A stretch of DNA of 64,000 nucleotides from positions 4,400,501-4,464,500 of the forward strand of contig NZ_CP125377.1 in NCBI RefSeq assembly GCF_034008315.1, in the 5' to 3' direction. Made by a program: the position numbers and the translations under genes. Below, piece after piece: positions 48,967 to 58,400 of the stretch. The stretch comes from Pseudomonas sp. P8_241. Its GTDB lineage: Bacteria; Pseudomonadota; Gammaproteobacteria; Pseudomonadales; Pseudomonadaceae. The notes beneath the pieces were generated by a model, which worked only from the letters and a program-made list of their open reading frames with translations, did not search any database and was not told where the DNA came from. How positions within the stretch are numbered: the stretch's first letter is position 1; each line of letters begins with the position of its first letter.

Positions 48967-49470
48967 ATGACCCAAGTCAAACTGACTACCAACTTCGGCG
49001 ACATCGTCCTCGAACTGAACGCCGACAAAGCCCCGATCACCGTGGCCAACTTCGTCGAGTACGTTAAAGCCGGTCACTACGAAAACACCGTTTTCCACCG
49101 TGTCATCGGTAACTTCATGGTCCAGGGCGGCGGCTTCGAGCCAGGCATGAAAGAAAAGAAAGACAAGCGCCCAAGCATCCAGAACGAAGCTGACAACGGT
49201 CTTTCCAACGACAAGTACACCGTTGCGATGGCCCGCACCATGGAGCCGCACTCGGCTTCCGCGCAGTTCTTCATCAACGTGGCCGACAACAGCTTCCTCA
49301 ACCACAGCGGCAAGAACGTGCAGGGCTGGGGCTACGCGGTATTCGGCAAAGTGACTGCAGGCCAGGACGTTGTCGACAAGATCAAAGGCGTGGCCACCAC
49401 CTCCAAGTCCGGCCACCAGGACGTACCAGCAGACGACGTGATCATCGAGAAAGCCGAGATCATTGAGTGA
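48967..49470 (+). CDS. ppiB: Peptidyl-prolyl cis-trans isomerase B (cyclophilin)
   Basis: A 167-residue cytoplasmic cyclophilin without signal peptide. The active-site segments are [15 protein letters not shown], with the catalytic arginine, and SASAQFFIN. The start at 48967 ([14 protein letters not shown]) is the family start; a nine-codon upstream extension is not supported. The stop overlaps the GTG of lpxH, as in other Pseudomonas. Confidence 0.97.
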   Translation: MTQVKLTTNFGDIVLELNADKAPITVANFVEYVKAGHYENTVFHRVIGNFMVQGGGFEPGMKEKKDKRPSIQNEADNGLSNDKYTVAMARTMEPHSASAQFFINVADNSFLNHSGKNVQGWGYAVFGKVTAGQDVVDKIKGVATTSKSGHQDVPADDVIIEKAEIIE

Positions 49471-50219
49471 TATTGCTGATTTCAGATTTACATCTGGAAG
49501 AGGAGCGCCCGGACATAACCCGGGCGTTTCTGGATTTGCTCGCCGGACGCGCCCGCTCGGCGAGTGCGCTGTACATTCTGGGCGACTTTTTCGAGGCGTG
49601 GATTGGCGACGACGCCATGACCCCTTTCCAGCGTTCCATCTGCCTGGCCCTGCGCGATTTGAGCGACAGCGGTACGGCCATTTTTCTGATGCACGGCAAT
49701 CGTGACTTCATGCTCGGCAAGGCATTCTGCAAAGCGGCCGGCTGCACCCTGCTGAAGGACCCGAGTGTCGTGCAGTTCAACGGCGAACCTGTGCTGTTGA
49801 TGCACGGTGACAGCCTTTGCACCCGCGACATCGGCTATATGAAGCTACGGCGTTACCTGCGTAACCCGATCACGCTGTTCATCCTGCGGCACTTGCCTTT
49901 GAGCACCCGCCATAAACTGGGCCGCAAGCTGCGCAGTGAAAGCCGTGCACAAGTACGGATGAAGGCCAATGACATCGTCGATGTCACGCCCGAAGAGATT
50001 CCGCGGATCATGCAGCAATACGGCGTGAAAACCCTGATCCACGGCCACACCCACCGCCCCGCCATTCACAAGTTGCAACTGGGCGAAGAGGCGGCACGGC
50101 GCATTGTGCTGGGAGATTGGGACAAGCAAGGTTGGGCGTTGCAGGTGGATGAGAGCGGATTTGCGTTGGCGCCGTTTGATTTCACTCCACCGCCGCAACT
50201 CACCGCACCGACAAACTAA
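49467..50219 (+). CDS. lpxH: UDP-2,3-diacylglucosamine diphosphatase
   Basis: LpxH makes lipid X in lipid A synthesis by hydrolysing UDP-2,3-diacylglucosamine. The 250-residue metallophosphoesterase has all metal motifs: DLHL (Asp7, His9), GDFFE (Asp40), GNRD (77-80), MHGDS and HGHTH. The start is GTG at 49467, overlapping the ppiB stop by four bases, giving the usual [10 protein letters not shown]. Peripheral inner-membrane enzyme, essential in most Gram-negatives. Confidence 0.96.
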   Translation: MILLISDLHLEEERPDITRAFLDLLAGRARSASALYILGDFFEAWIGDDAMTPFQRSICLALRDLSDSGTAIFLMHGNRDFMLGKAFCKAAGCTLLKDPSVVQFNGEPVLLMHGDSLCTRDIGYMKLRRYLRNPITLFILRHLPLSTRHKLGRKLRSESRAQVRMKANDIVDVTPEEIPRIMQQYGVKTLIHGHTHRPAIHKLQLGEEAARRIVLGDWDKQGWALQVDESGFALAPFDFTPPPQLTAPTN

Positions 50220-50243
50220 AGCCACTAAAGCCAAACGCCCCCC

Positions 50244-50314
50244 TGTAGGAGCCGGCTTGCTGGCGATTGCGCTGTGTCAGCTGCATCAATGGCATCTGAC
50301 ACATCGCAATCGCC
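50244..50314. repeat. Truncated REPIN after lpxH
   Basis: The left arm TGTAGGAGCCGGCTTGCTGG is intact, and an inner stem (TGTGTCAG / CTGACACA) plus GCAATCGCC pair normally, but the right arm stops before the expected AGCAAGCCGGCTCCTACA. It matches the 12725 subtype. Confidence 0.65.
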
Positions 50315-50328
50315 TGATCGCGTTCGGC

Positions 50329-51861
50329 TCAATGTGCCGCGGAAGCCGCAGGCCCGGCCTTGGCGGTAAACGGCGGCTTGGCCAGCCACACAATCAGAAT
50401 CAAGCCCATGAAGCCCCACCCGAGTAACGTGAAGTAATCCACGGTGGAGAGCATGTACGCCTGGCTGGTCAGCACATGGTCGAGTTGCGCATAGGCCTGA
50501 TTGCCGGCCCCACCCAGTAAATTAAGGGCTTCGCGGGTCGCCGGCTCATAGGTGCTGATGCTTTCACTCATGTAAGCATGATGCTGGTCGGCCCGACGAA
50601 TCCAGATCCACGTGGTCAACGACGCCGCGAAGCTGCCGCCCAAAGTTCGCAGGAAAGTCGCCAGGCCGGCGCCATCCGCGATCTGGTGCGGCGGCAAGTC
50701 GGACATCAGGATGCTCAGGGTTGGCATGAAGAACAACGCCACACCAATGCCCATGAACAACTGCACCAGGGCGATGTGCTGGTAGTCCACTTCATTGGTG
50801 AACTCGGCACGCATGAAGCAGCTCAGGCCAATCGCCAGAAACGCCACCCCGGCCAGCAGGCGCAGGTCGAACTTGTGCGCATACTTGCCGACGAATGGGG
50901 AAAGCAGTACCGGCAGAATCCCGATCGGCGCTACGGCCAGTCCGGCCCAGGTCGCGGTGTAACCCATCTGTGTTTGCAACCACTGCGGCAGAATCAGGTT
51001 GATACCGAAGAACCCCGCGTAACCCAGGACCAACACCAGCGTGCCGATGCGAAAGTTGCGATAGGCAAACAACCGCAAATTGACCACCGGATGGCGGTCG
51101 GTCATTTCCCAGATCACGAACACCGCCAGGGCGATCACCGAAATGGCCGCGCCGATGAGGATGAAGTTCGATTCGAACCAGTCCAGGTCGTTACCCTTGT
51201 CGAGGATCACCTGCAACGCCCCGACGCCGATGATCAGCGCGATCAAACCGACGTAGTCCATCGGCTGATAACGGGTCTCCACCGGCCGCGCCTTGAGCTG
51301 CGAGCGCACGACCAGGACCGCGAAAACGCCGATCGGCACGTTGATGAAGAAAATCCATGGCCAGCTGTAACTGTCGGTGATCCAGCCCCCGAGAATCGGA
51401 CCGGCAATCGGCGCCACCACCGTGACCATCGCCAGCAACGCCAGGGCCATGCCACGCCTTGCCGGCGGATACACGGCAATCAGCAAGGTTTGGGTCATTG
51501 GATACATCGGCCCGGCGACCAGGCCCTGCAGCACGCGAAAGCCGATCAGCTCCGGCATCGAAGTGGAAATACCACACAGGAACGAGGCCAGTACAAACAG
51601 CACCGTGGCCCACAGAAACAGCTTCACCTCGCCGAAACGCCGGCTCAGCCAACCGGTCAGCGGCAGTGCGATGGCGTTGCTCACCGCGAACGAAGTAATG
51701 ACCCAGGTGCCCTGCTCCGAACTCACGCCCAGGTTGCCGGAAATCGTCGGCAAAGCCACGTTGGCGATGGTGGTGTCGAGCACTTGCATGAAAGTGGCCA
51801 GCGACAGGCCAATGGTGGCGAGCACCAGGCTGGGCGGCGTGAAAGAGGCGTTATTGCTCAT
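50329..51861 (-). CDS. MFS multidrug transporter, EmrB/QacA (DHA2) family
   Basis: A 510-residue proton antiporter with about fourteen predicted helices. Typical features are the motif D1-like LDTTIANVALPTI in the first helix, motif A (GWLSRRFGEVKLFL) and motif C region GPILGGWITDSYSWPWIFFIN. As EmrB it should work with the EmrA-type adaptor and the outer-membrane factor encoded upstream. Last gene of the MarR-controlled operon. Substrate unknown; hydrophobic toxicants are usual. Confidence 0.9.
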   Translation of the reverse strand: MSNNASFTPPSLVLATIGLSLATFMQVLDTTIANVALPTISGNLGVSSEQGTWVITSFAVSNAIALPLTGWLSRRFGEVKLFLWATVLFVLASFLCGISTSMPELIGFRVLQGLVAGPMYPMTQTLLIAVYPPARRGMALALLAMVTVVAPIAGPILGGWITDSYSWPWIFFINVPIGVFAVLVVRSQLKARPVETRYQPMDYVGLIALIIGVGALQVILDKGNDLDWFESNFILIGAAISVIALAVFVIWEMTDRHPVVNLRLFAYRNFRIGTLVLVLGYAGFFGINLILPQWLQTQMGYTATWAGLAVAPIGILPVLLSPFVGKYAHKFDLRLLAGVAFLAIGLSCFMRAEFTNEVDYQHIALVQLFMGIGVALFFMPTLSILMSDLPPHQIADGAGLATFLRTLGGSFAASLTTWIWIRRADQHHAYMSESISTYEPATREALNLLGGAGNQAYAQLDHVLTSQAYMLSTVDYFTLLGWGFMGLILIVWLAKPPFTAKAGPAASAAH

Positions 51862-51916
51862 CGCGAATCCTTTGAAACAGGTCTGGCGCTGCCCCGATTG
51901 CCGGTGCAGCTGATCC

Positions 51917-52020
51917 TGTGGGAGCGAGCCTGCTCCGGGCGGCGTTCCGACGATTGCGTCGGTTCAGTCGACTTTGATGTTGAATGTCAGTCCGATATCG
52001 CGAGCAGGCTCGCTCCTACA
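51917..52020. repeat. REPIN within the efflux operon
   Basis: The arms TGTGGGAGCGAGCCTGCTC and CGAGCAGGCTCGCTCCTACA lie between the adaptor and pump genes. It sits inside a transcript (187-base gap), so it may shape the mRNA and lower expression of the distal pump gene. Confidence 0.8.
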
Positions 52021-52048
52021 GAGGTCGGGTTGATGGCGGATTGGCGAA

Positions 52049-53251
52049 TCAGCGTTGCGCGGTCTTGCTGACGGCGGCGCTGTTGTCGTGGATCAGTTGC
52101 GCGATCATTGCGTCGGCCTCGACCAACTGACGGTCATAGATGCTGGTACTGAATGACGCCTTTTGCGGCGGCTGTTGTGCCAGCACCGGGCCGCTCTGAT
52201 CGCGAAGGTTCACGTCAACCGTGGTCGACAGACCGACACGCAATGGATGTTTGGCCAGTTCCTCGGCATTCACATGAATTCGCACCGGTACACGCTGGAC
52301 GATCTTGATCCAGTTCCCGGTAGCGTTCTGCGCCGGCAGCAAGGCGAACGCACTGCCGGTCCCGGCGCCGAGGCTGTCAATGGTGCCGCTGAATGTCACT
52401 TCGCTGCCGTACAGATCGGTTTCGATGTCCACGGGCTGGCCGATGCGCATGTCGCGCAGCTGAGTTTCCTTGAAGTTGGCGTCGATCCATAGCTGATCCA
52501 GCGGAATCACCGCCATCAGCGCCGTCCCCGGCTGCACGCGCTGACCGAGCTGCACCTTGCGTTTGGCCACGTAACCGGTGACCGGTGCGATCAAGGTGCT
52601 GCGGGCATTGTTCAGGTAGGCCTGACGCAATTGCGCCGCGGCGGCCATCACGTCAGGGTGCGAGGACACCACGGTATCGTCGACCAAAGCGCTGCTGGTC
52701 TTGAGCTTCTGCTGGGCATTGGTCAGTGCGTTTTGCGCCGAGGCCAGGTCATCGCGGGCGTGGGACAGCTCTTCCTGGGAAATCGCCCCGCCAGCCGCCA
52801 GGTTCTTCCGGCGACTGAAGTTGTCCTGCGCCTTCTGCACTTCGGCTTTCTGCGCGTTGACCTGGGCTTTCATGCCGTCGACATCGCTGTACAAACCGCG
52901 AACCTGACGCACCGTGCGGGCCAGATTGGCCTGGGCACTTTGCAAACCGACTTCAGCGTCGTTCGGGTCGAAATTCACAAGCACCTGGCCTTCATGCACC
53001 AGGTCGCCATCGTCAGCGCCGATGCTCACCACGGTACCGGTGACCAGCGGGGTGATCTCTACGACATTGCCGTTCACATAGGCGTCGTCGGTACTTTCGC
53101 TCCAGCGCCCGTAAAATTCGTGATAAGCCCAGACGCCCGCGCCGCCTAGCGCGACAACCACGGCAAGCGCCAGCAACATGAGCTTGCGCTTGCCCGAGTC
53201 GGGATTGGTCGGGGTGTTTTCCGGGGGTTGAGTTGTATCGGCGATGTCCAT
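52049..53251 (-). CDS. Efflux periplasmic adaptor, EmrA/HlyD family
   Basis: A 400-residue membrane-fusion protein: a short cytoplasmic N-terminus, one helix (residues about 27-47, LMLLALAVVVALGGAGVWAY), a biotinyl-lipoyl-like half (GTVVSIGADDGDLVHEGQ), a long alpha-helical hairpin (residues about 105-200) and the second lipoyl half with beta-barrel. The adaptor bridges the inner-membrane pump to the outer-membrane factor encoded just upstream. Confidence 0.92.
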   Translation of the reverse strand: MDIADTTQPPENTPTNPDSGKRKLMLLALAVVVALGGAGVWAYHEFYGRWSESTDDAYVNGNVVEITPLVTGTVVSIGADDGDLVHEGQVLVNFDPNDAEVGLQSAQANLARTVRQVRGLYSDVDGMKAQVNAQKAEVQKAQDNFSRRKNLAAGGAISQEELSHARDDLASAQNALTNAQQKLKTSSALVDDTVVSSHPDVMAAAAQLRQAYLNNARSTLIAPVTGYVAKRKVQLGQRVQPGTALMAVIPLDQLWIDANFKETQLRDMRIGQPVDIETDLYGSEVTFSGTIDSLGAGTGSAFALLPAQNATGNWIKIVQRVPVRIHVNAEELAKHPLRVGLSTTVDVNLRDQSGPVLAQQPPQKASFSTSIYDRQLVEADAMIAQLIHDNSAAVSKTAQR

Positions 53252-53266
53252 GAAAAATACCTTGAA

Positions 53267-54736
53267 TTAGTGGCTCAGCGAGGCTGGCGAAGTGTTGGCA
53301 GAGGCAATGGTGTCGGGCGTAAAGCCGCCGCCCAAGGCCTGCATCAGTTGAATCGACAGATCGATCTGCTCGGCATTCAGGCTCGCCAGCTGACGCTGGG
53401 CCTGGAGCAATTGCTGTTCGATGCTGAGCACGTCCAGATAATTGCCGACGCCGGAACCGTAGCGCTGGACCACGGTGTTGTAGGAGTCCTGGGCGATGTT
53501 GGTGGCGTGCTGCTGGGCCGCGATTTGCCGACCGATATCACGCAACTGATTGATGCTGTCGCTGACATCGCCCAGCGCTCTCACCAGGCTTTTGTTGTAC
53601 TGCGCGACCGCGAGGTCATAATCGGCATCCCGGGAATCGAGGTCGGCGCGCAAGCGTCCGCCATCGAAAATCGGCACGGAAATCGTCGGCGCGACATTAA
53701 AAAAGCGACTCGCCGAACCGAACATTGCATCGCCCAATAACGATTCGGCACCGGCGGCGGCGCTGAGGTTCAGGTTGGGATAGAACTGCGTTTTCCCGGC
53801 GTCGATGCTTTTGCTCGCCGCCTCGACTCGCCAACGTGCTGCCACCAGGTCCGGACGGCGACCGAGCAACTCGGCCGGGAGCACTGAAGGTAGCGCTACC
53901 GCACCTGGCTGAAGAATGTTTGGACGGGCTATTTCATTACCGCGATCCGGGCCTTTGCCGAGCAGCACAGCCAAGGCGATCTTCGCGCTGTTGAGGCGTT
54001 TTTCGGCGTCGACCAGATTGGCCTGAGAAGTGGCTTCCAGACTTTCGGTTTGTTGATATTGGTATTGGCTGTCGATCCCGGCGCGCAGGCGGCGCTGGCT
54101 CAAATCGAGCATTTGCCGGGTGCGTTTGAGGTCTTCGTTGGACAAGTCATAAACAATGTGTGCCTGGCCCAGATCGCTGTAGGCACGGGCGACATCGGCT
54201 GCCAGGGTCAATTGCGCGGCCTGTTGGTCGACTTCGGCGGCGCGCGCCTCGCCCAACGCAGCCTCCCACGCGTCACGCTGACCACCCCACAGGTCGAAGG
54301 TGTAGTTGAAGCCGGCGGAGATGTTGCGCACGGTGGCATAGGCATCGCCCTGGCCTCGTGGATCCTGATCCTTGGCGAACCGCGAACGGCTGACACCGGC
54401 GCTGGCATCCAGGGTCGGCATCCGTGCGGCATCGGCGGCATACGCGGCGGCACTGGCTTGATGGGCGCGGGCCTCGGCGATCTGCATATCAGGGCTGTCG
54501 CGCAGGGCCTCGCGGATCAGGCCGTCAAGTTGCGGATCACCCAGGCTTTTCCACCAGTCGCTTCTCGGCCATGCGGCGGGCGACAAGGTCACGCCGCTGA
54601 GGGATTGCCCGGCCTGGAGATTTTTCGCGTCGAGCCTCACCCCTTCGGTTTTCAGACCACTGTAACTGGCGCAACCGGCCAGGCTCATGGCCAACAACAC
54701 CTGGCTCAGTCCGGTACGCAAGGTTTTACTACTCAT
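53267..54736 (-). CDS. Efflux outer-membrane lipoprotein, NodT/OprM family
   Basis: A 489-residue TolC-type channel. It has a lipoprotein signal with lipobox LAGC (19-22), then two repeated OEP domains, each with coiled-coil helices (e.g. AAAYAADAARMPTLDASAGVS and QLLQAQRQLASLNAEQIDLS as landmarks). It forms the outer duct of a tripartite pump with the EmrA and EmrB homologues. The ATG overlaps the marR stop by four bases. Confidence 0.92.
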   Translation of the reverse strand: MSSKTLRTGLSQVLLAMSLAGCASYSGLKTEGVRLDAKNLQAGQSLSGVTLSPAAWPRSDWWKSLGDPQLDGLIREALRDSPDMQIAEARAHQASAAAYAADAARMPTLDASAGVSRSRFAKDQDPRGQGDAYATVRNISAGFNYTFDLWGGQRDAWEAALGEARAAEVDQQAAQLTLAADVARAYSDLGQAHIVYDLSNEDLKRTRQMLDLSQRRLRAGIDSQYQYQQTESLEATSQANLVDAEKRLNSAKIALAVLLGKGPDRGNEIARPNILQPGAVALPSVLPAELLGRRPDLVAARWRVEAASKSIDAGKTQFYPNLNLSAAAGAESLLGDAMFGSASRFFNVAPTISVPIFDGGRLRADLDSRDADYDLAVAQYNKSLVRALGDVSDSINQLRDIGRQIAAQQHATNIAQDSYNTVVQRYGSGVGNYLDVLSIEQQLLQAQRQLASLNAEQIDLSIQLMQALGGGFTPDTIASANTSPASLSH

Positions 54737-55206
54737 TTGTTGCCTACCCGCTGCAGGGTGAGCGAGTCACCGGCGGCTACCAGAATTTTTTTCAGAATCG
54801 ACTCCAGCGCTTCCAGTTCTTCGGCTGTGATGGCGACGGCCAGTTGATTCATGGCTTCGGCGCCGATGTGCGGCAGACGGTCGGCCAGCTTCAGCCCTTC
54901 CTTCGTGAGGACAAGCTGAACCTGACGGCGGTCCGCCTCGGAGCGTTGACGGACAAGGAAATTTTTCTGCTCCAGACGATCGAGCATGCGGGTCATCGAG
55001 CCGCTGTCCAGGGACAGATGACGGCACAGGTCGCCCGGTGAGTCGACGCCGTACTGGGCGATGATGATCAACACCTTGAACTGCGCGGCGGTGATGCCGT
55101 GGGGTTCCATGTGACTGTCGAGGATCCGGTCTTTCAACAGGGCAGCTCGGCCGAGCAACATGCCCAAATGGCAGTTCTTGAAGTCGTCGGGAGAGAAGTG
55201 ATTCAT
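54733..55206 (-). CDS. MarR family transcriptional repressor
   Basis: A 157-residue winged-helix protein. The recognition helix region is PGDLCRHLSLDSGSMTRMLDRLE, followed by the wing (LVRQRSEADRRQVQLVLT). As first gene of the pump operon, with two palindromic operators directly upstream, it most likely represses its own operon and is released by the pump's substrates, like EmrR/MprA. It is followed in overlap by the outer-membrane factor gene. Confidence 0.93.
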   Translation of the reverse strand: MNHFSPDDFKNCHLGMLLGRAALLKDRILDSHMEPHGITAAQFKVLIIIAQYGVDSPGDLCRHLSLDSGSMTRMLDRLEQKNFLVRQRSEADRRQVQLVLTKEGLKLADRLPHIGAEAMNQLAVAITAEELEALESILKKILVAAGDSLTLQRVGNK

Positions 55207-55220
55207 TTGCTCACCTAATA

Positions 55221-55234
55221 ACTGCCTAGGCAGT
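55221..55234. promoter_or_regulatory. MarR operator, proximal copy
   Basis: ACTGCCTAGGCAGT is a perfect 14-base palindrome, 15-28 bases upstream of the marR start codon. It shares its core TGCCTAGGCA and flanking AATG with the copy at 55254. Confidence 0.75.
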
Positions 55235-55248
55235 GAATGTATGAGCAG

Positions 55249-55276
55249 ATGTTACTGCCTAGGCAGCTAATGTCAA
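55249..55276 (-). promoter_or_regulatory. Sigma-70 promoter of the efflux operon with distal MarR operator
   Basis: Read on minus: -35 TTGACA (55276-55271, perfect), 16-base spacer, -10 TAACAT (55254-55249, four of six). The spacer is almost filled by the second palindrome ACTGCCTAGGCAG (55254-55266), so a bound repressor would block RNA polymerase. The two palindromes are 33 bases apart, about three helical turns. Confidence 0.75.
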
Positions 55277-55327
55277 CGCAATAGTTAGCCTGCTTGGTAA
55301 ATAGTTGACCAATGGAGTAGGAAATGC

Positions 55328-55400
55328 AAAAAGTCGCAGTCTTCGGCAGCTCCTACGGGGTTTTGTGTACCCCGTAGGAGCTGCCGAAGGCTGCGATTTT
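55328..55400. repeat. Long inverted repeat, GCAGCCTTCGGCAGC family
   Basis: Arms of about 30 bases, AAAAAGTCGCAGTCTTCGGC... and ...GCCGAAGGCTGCGATTTT, are nearly complementary around the loop TTTTGTGT. Read on minus the second arm ends with CTTTTTGC, so it can also end tamB transcripts, 14 bases after the stop. Same family as 37098. Confidence 0.8.
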
Positions 55401-55413
55401 GATGTGAAGGCGG

Positions 55414-58400
55414 CTAGAAGTCCCGCTTGTAGAAAATGTCCAGCGAGCTGGCAATGCCACTGGCAGCTTCGAGATAAACCTTTTTGCTCAGTTTGTAACG
55501 CAGAGCAATGGTGTTGGCGGGTTCAAACACCCCGACGCCATAACGCAGGCTGAGCTTCTCGGAAATGTTGCCGCTGGCCACCACGCTGGTGGTATTGCCG
55601 CTCCCCTCGGTATCGAGCTGAAAGTCCTCGATCCCCAGATTCTTGGCTAGTCCTCCGGTCACCCCGGCACTGCCCATCAAGCCCAACCCGAGTGCCGCCT
55701 GCGCCAGCATGTTGTTGTCTTCACCGTTAGTGCTCAACGGACGGCCGAGCACCAGGTAGGACAACGCCTGCTCCTGGCTCATGGCCGGTTCGGAGAAAAT
55801 CTGCGTGGTCGGTTGCTCGGCACTGCCGCTCAGGCGAATGCCGGCGATCACGTCGTCGGTCTGGCGTATCGCTTCGATGTCCAGGTACGGCTGATCAATC
55901 GGCCCGGCGAACAGCAGCCGCGCCCGACGTACCGAAAGCCGCTGCCCGTAGGCGCGATAACGACCGTCGTTGAGCCACAGTTCGCCACGGGTGTCCATGT
56001 TGTCGCCGATGTGGACATGCCCTTGGACATTGGCGGTCAGGCCGAACCCGGCGAAGCTCAGCTTCTCTTCGCCGACCACCACTTCAATGTCCATTTTCAT
56101 CGCCAGCGGCGGCTTGCCCTCTTCGGTCTGCTGACCGACGATCACCGTGTCATCGGAGACTTTGACCGTCGAAGGCGGCAACTCGCGAATGGTGATGTCG
56201 CCCTTGGGTACCATCACTTTGCCGGCGATGGCCAACTCGTCACCCTTCATCGAAACTTTCAGGTCCGGTGCCACCTCCAGCTTGGCGTAAGGTTCCACCG
56301 TCACCGGCAACTGCGAGCCCTTGAGCGCCAGGTCCACCACCAGCGCCTGCCCCCAGGCGATGTTGCCGTTCAAGGTCCCCTGCCCGCTCTTACCGCTTTT
56401 CCAACCGCCGTTCAGTTGCACGTTTTCGCCGGCAATGAGCGCTTGCAGGTTGAGGTTTTTGAGCTCCATCGGCAACTCGGGGCCGGACACTTCGCCGTCG
56501 CTGAGTTGCAGGCTGCCATTGACCTGCGGCGCCAACAGACCACCGGAGATCGTACCGCTGCCATTCAAACGGCCCGTCAGTTTCTCGACCATGGGTACAA
56601 ACGGCCGCGCCACCGACAGGTCCAGCCCATTCAAGCGGAATGAGCCCGACACCGGTTTGTTCTTGGGCAACGGATTGATCTGCGCCTGGACCATCAGTTC
56701 GCCGAGCTTGGCACCGGCGAAATTGAGGTCGGTGTCGATGCGTTTAGGCGTGAGCTTGCTGGTGAGCTTCAGGGTCTGGTACGGGAAATCGATCCACTGG
56801 TCTTTTTCCTTGATGCGCAACGTACCGCCACTGGCGTCGACGCTGATCAGGCCATTCGGGCCACCGGCCGGCAGGTCCAGTTGCAGGTCGGCATTGAGCC
56901 GACCCTGCCAGGTGAAATCCTTGGGCAGCCATTGCGCGAGGCTTTCGATAGGAAATTGCTTGAGGTGATAACGCAGCTTCGGCTCCGGCATCAGGCGCGA
57001 GTCTTCACCGCACAGGCTGGCCTGGCCGGATGCCCAGCAATGGGCGCCAAAGTTGATTTTACCGTCCGCCAGACGTTCGAGTTTCGCCGGGCCTTGCAGT
57101 TTCCAGTCCTGCCCGCCGGCCTGAATATCACCGCTGGCCAGGCGTCCGCGCCAGTTGCCTTTGTCCAGCGCGCCGTCGAGTCCCAAGGCCAGCTTCAGCT
57201 TCGGCCCTTGCAGGTCGAGGGCGAGTTTCTGGTTCTTGATGTCGCCCTGACCGCTGGCGGTCAACGTCCCCAGTGAAGTGTCCCCAGCCTGGATGCCGCT
57301 GCCCTTGAGGTCGATTTTCGCCCGTTGCGCACTGTCGAGGGTGGCGTCGAGGTTCAGGCTTTGCAGGCGATTGTCCTGAAAAACCAATTGAGTGCCCTGC
57401 AGCCCGAGCTTGCCTTGCGGTGCCTTGAGGCTCCCGGCGAGATCTACGCGGCCATTGATTTGGCCGCGAAGCTCGGGCCAGAGTTGCGCCAAACGCGTCA
57501 GCTTGATGTCGATCTGTCCGGCGAGTTTCTGTTGCAGGCTGCCCTTGCCGGTGATGCTGTTGTCACCGAGGCGAATTTGCAGTGCATTGAGGTTCCATTG
57601 CTCACCGGCCCCGTCCGCCTTGGCCTCGATCACTGCCGGTTGGCCGCGCAATTTGCCCTTCAGGTCCAGGTCGGCGTTAAGGCTGAGCTTCTCGTTTTTC
57701 ATCTCGCCTTTACTGCGCAACGGCCCCGCCAGCGTGCCCGGAAGCTCCGCGACCCAGTACGCCGGGTTGATGGCCGACAGGTCCAGCGCGGCGTCCCAGG
57801 CAATGCCATCGGCGAATTGCAGGTTCAGATGGCCTTCGGCTTTGCCCTGTCCGGCCTGGAGTTGAATCTGTTGCAGGTAGACCTTGGTCAGGTCTCCGGC
57901 AAACGGGCTCGCCAGGGTGAAGGCACCCGCCGGGCCATCCGCCGCCGCGTCAAAATGACCAAGGTACTTGCCGTCGGTGTAGGAGACTTCACCGTTAAAG
58001 CGGCGCAACGCCACTTCCGGTTCATCGATCAGCGGATACAACCGGTGCCACGGGAAGTCCAGCCAGTCGATCTTCGCTTCGGCGCTCAGGCCTTTGCTCC
58101 AGTCCAGTTGCCCCGTGAGCTTGAGGCTTTGCTTGTCGTTGGCGGTCAGGTCCAGCGCGGCGATTTGTGCGCCGTTGGCGTCGACCTTGCCTTGCAGCAC
58201 CAGCGCGACCGGGCCTTCCTCGGCGGGCAAACTCGCCTTGCCTTGCAGCGCGTAACCTTTTTTCAGGTCGCCGGCACCGGTCAGCTCCAGCTGATTGAGT
58301 TGCAGGGTGTCGGGCAGGTCGACGCTGGGCTTGAAGCCATCAGCGGTGATGCGTACCTTGGCCGGCAGGTTTTCAACCAGCGGTTGCAGCTCACCCGTCA

